Origin: Bacteroidales bacterium UBA3742
GTDB taxonomy: Bacteria; Bacteroidota; Bacteroidia; Bacteroidales; Paludibacteraceae
DNA: 23,918 nt
NCBI GenBank assembly: GCA_002371785.1
Contig: DFGU01000088.1
Coordinates: 1-23,918, forward strand
Direction: 5' to 3'
Shown: one piece after another, positions 22,142 to 23,918 of the stretch
Position numbering within the stretch: position 1 is the stretch's first letter
Layout of the letters: each line of letters opens with the position of its first letter
Program-made: the position numbers and the translations under genes
Notes under the pieces: model-generated
What the model was told of the DNA's origin: nothing
Databases searched by the model: none
Seen by the model: only the letters and a program-made list of their open reading frames with translations

Positions 22142-23092
22142 ATGAGAAACAAACTACTTGTATCTGTGTTCGCAACGGCGATAACTGCTTTGGCTTTCAC
22201 CGCGTGCGAGAACAAGACAGCTGCCGACGTTACAGAGGTTTGCACCGACATGGTCAAGGAGAGCCTCCACAAATCGGCGCGTAGCCTTGTGTCACTCGAC
22301 GGAGAAGTGCTCACTATCGAGGAGCTCGAATTCGCCGGAGGCATCAATGACAACCGACTCATCTACCGTACCCTCTCGTTCGGTAATGGTGTTTACAAAG
22401 CAAAAACGGTGGACACGCTGACCTATGAGTACGGCGAGTGGCAAGACCAGAACACCACCTTCACACTCATCGTTACCCCGAAGACAGGCGAGCCTTACAA
22501 GCTCCTGTACAATGGTAACTCGCTCATCACGCCCGCAGGACACGTGCTCGGCGGTGAGGGACTCAACAACGCAGCTCGCGTAGAGAAGTGGGAGAAGACC
22601 CTTGCTACGCTGCCCAACACCAAGTGGGAAGCTACCTACGGTGCTGAGTTCGTGATGGATAGTATCTTCCGCGACTCTATCCGTACCATCTTCATCCCGC
22701 CGATGACCTACAAGAAGGATACCATCAAGATCTTCAGCGGCAAGATGGATACCCTGAGCGCCGATACCACGTGCTACTACACCATCGAGTTTACCCACAA
22801 TCCGGCTACGAATGCTACTACCGGTCATTTCTATCAGAAGAGCGTACGCTCTACGTATAATCGTGAGACCAAAGAGACGACGATCGTAACGCAGAAGGTT
22901 CGTGAGTTTGACTACAATTGGTTCTTCACCGAAGTATCCTCCGATGCGAAGTTCGTGATCGAGCTCAAGAGCCTCACGTCGGGTGTAGAGGGCGAGAAAC
23001 TCAATATCTCCAAGTACAAAGTCGATGACGCAGGCGCGCCCGCAGAATTCCTGCTCAATGGTCTGACGTTCAAGCCCGTAGTGAATCCTTAA
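22142..23092 (+). CDS. Unrecognised lipoprotein in a SusC-linked locus
   Basis: I do not recognise the family. The 316-residue protein starts with a lipoprotein signal: basic MRNK, a hydrophobic core, and lipobox FTAC with Cys22 as the lipidated residue. The next residues (ENKTAAD) contain an acidic residue as in surface-exposed Bacteroidota lipoproteins, but the match is not strong. The mature part is rich in Thr, Tyr and short alternating hydrophobic segments, which suggests beta structure. No catalytic motif is evident. It lies 27 bp after the transporter and 33 bp before the SusC-like gene, so it is probably co-transcribed. It could bind glycan or act as an accessory to the receptor; this is inference. 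Confidence 0.85.
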   Translation: MRNKLLVSVFATAITALAFTACENKTAADVTEVCTDMVKESLHKSARSLVSLDGEVLTIEELEFAGGINDNRLIYRTLSFGNGVYKAKTVDTLTYEYGEWQDQNTTFTLIVTPKTGEPYKLLYNGNSLITPAGHVLGGEGLNNAARVEKWEKTLATLPNTKWEATYGAEFVMDSIFRDSIRTIFIPPMTYKKDTIKIFSGKMDTLSADTTCYYTIEFTHNPATNATTGHFYQKSVRSTYNRETKETTIVTQKVREFDYNWFFTEVSSDAKFVIELKSLTSGVEGEKLNISKYKVDDAGAPAEFLLNGLTFKPVVNP

Positions 23093-23125
23093 TCCTTAAA
23101 TCAATATCATAAATCATTAGCAACA

Positions 23126-23918
23126 ATGAAAAAGATGAACACAAATATGTTTCGTACTTTAGCCCTTGCGCTCATGATGATGCTGGGAACGGCTGCTGCT
23201 TTTGCGCAGATGACCGTGCAGGGTGAAGTAATTGATGCTTCGAATGGAGAACCGATCATTGGTGCCTCCATCTTTGAGATTGGTACTACCAACGGTACGG
23301 TCACCGACTTCGACGGTCAGTTCGTACTGAAAGTACACAATGGTGCCAAGCTCGCCATCTCCTATATGGGATACAAAAAGCAGGAACTCGCAGCACAGCC
23401 TGTGATGAAGGTACAGCTCCGCGAGGATGCCGAGATGCTGGACGAGGTCGTTGTAGTCGGCTATGGTGTTGTTAAGAAAAACGACGCTACCGGTTCTGTA
23501 ACGGCTATCAAGCCCGATGATATGAACAAGAGCCTGCAGACCAACGCCCAGGACATGATCCAGGGTAAGATCGCCGGTGTGAACGTATCGACCGATGGCG
23601 GTACCCCGGGTGGTGGCGCTACGATTCGTATTCGTGGTGGTTCGTCGCTGAACGCTTCCAACGACCCGCTCATCGTGATTGACGGTCTGGCAATGGATAA
23701 TAACACCATGCCGGGTGTATCTAACCCGCTGTCGCTCGTTAACCCGAACGATATTGAGACCTTCACCGTGCTGAAGGATGCGTCTGCTACTGCTATATAT
23801 GGTTCGCGCGCGTCTAATGGTGTCATCCTGATCACGACCAAGAAGGGTAAATCCGGTCAGAAGATGAAAGTGACCTACGACGGTAACGTCAGTTTCGGTA
23901 CCGTGCTCAAGCATATGC
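23126..23918 (+). CDS. SusC/RagA-family TonB-dependent outer-membrane receptor (partial, 3' end cut by window edge)
   Basis: SusC-like proteins are outer-membrane beta-barrels that import glycans (or peptides) with a SusD-type lid and TonB energy. The 264 visible residues begin with a signal peptide (cleavage probably after AFA, residue 27). A carboxypeptidase-regulatory-like domain follows (about 30-100; GEVIDASNGEPIIGASI). The TonB-box-like DEVVVVGYG is at 106-114. The plug domain starts at about 117 and includes LKDASATAIYGSRASNG at 216-232, a hallmark of the family. The barrel lies beyond the window. The ATG at 23126 (MKKMNTNM) has no Shine-Dalgarno site; a second ATG at 23135 is possible. 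The substrate is not readable from this part. Confidence 0.96.
   Translation, partial: MKKMNTNMFRTLALALMMMLGTAAAFAQMTVQGEVIDASNGEPIIGASIFEIGTTNGTVTDFDGQFVLKVHNGAKLAISYMGYKKQELAAQPVMKVQLREDAEMLDEVVVVGYGVVKKNDATGSVTAIKPDDMNKSLQTNAQDMIQGKIAGVNVSTDGGTPGGGATIRIRGGSSLNASNDPLIVIDGLAMDNNTMPGVSNPLSLVNPNDIETFTVLKDASATAIYGSRASNGVILITTKKGKSGQKMKVTYDGNVSFGTVLKHM

Overview
The window looks like a chromosomal segment from a member of the Bacteroidales (Bacteroidota). The evidence is Bacteroidetes-type promoters (TTG or TTTG, 20 bp, TAnnTTTG), the lack of Shine-Dalgarno sequences in front of most genes, the start of a SusC/RagA-type TonB-dependent receptor, a six-gene Na+-NQR operon, and a RimO/HU/LysM cluster. 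The species cannot be named from sequence alone. No tRNA, rRNA, CRISPR array, insertion sequence or phage gene was seen.

Layout. (1) Bases 1-5331, minus strand: the Na+-translocating NADH:quinone oxidoreductase operon nqrABCDEF. It reads from 5331 towards 1, and nqrF runs off the left edge. A strong promoter lies at 5404-5434. (2) Bases 5477-18189, minus strand: nine genes packed with overlaps or gaps of no more than 8 bp: rimO, a small HU protein, an HU-membrane-LysM fusion, uvrA, a CapD/FlaA1-type nucleotide-sugar dehydratase, a WecA/MraY-type phosphoglycosyl transferase, an ABC-F ATPase, a polysaccharide-deacetylase-like protein and a GT4-like glycosyltransferase. (3) Bases 18246-20432, minus strand: recQ, with its own promoter. 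(4) A 305-bp divergent intergenic region holding the recQ and transporter promoters. (5) Bases 20738-23918, plus strand: an MFS sugar transporter of the GPH/SLC45 type, an unrecognised lipoprotein, and the 5' part of a SusC-like receptor. This is probably the start of a polysaccharide/oligosaccharide utilisation locus cut by the right edge.

How the genes work together. The nqr genes encode a complete sodium pump except for the missing NqrF C-terminus. The nine-gene cluster joins housekeeping functions (ribosome modification, nucleoid proteins, excision repair) to the first steps of lipid-linked surface glycan synthesis: sugar-nucleotide dehydratase, then phosphosugar transfer to undecaprenyl phosphate, then glycosyl transfer and possible deacetylation. 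The right-hand genes suggest outer-membrane glycan import (SusC) coupled to inner-membrane sugar uptake (MFS).

Most interesting points: a single protein that joins a DNA-binding HU domain to a periplasmic LysM domain through one membrane helix; strong Shine-Dalgarno sequences in front of five nqr genes but at no other start in the window; a nearly identical 35-bp promoter shared by nqrA and the sugar transporter; and a 7-bp tandem repeat, out of register with codons, inside the RimO reading frame.
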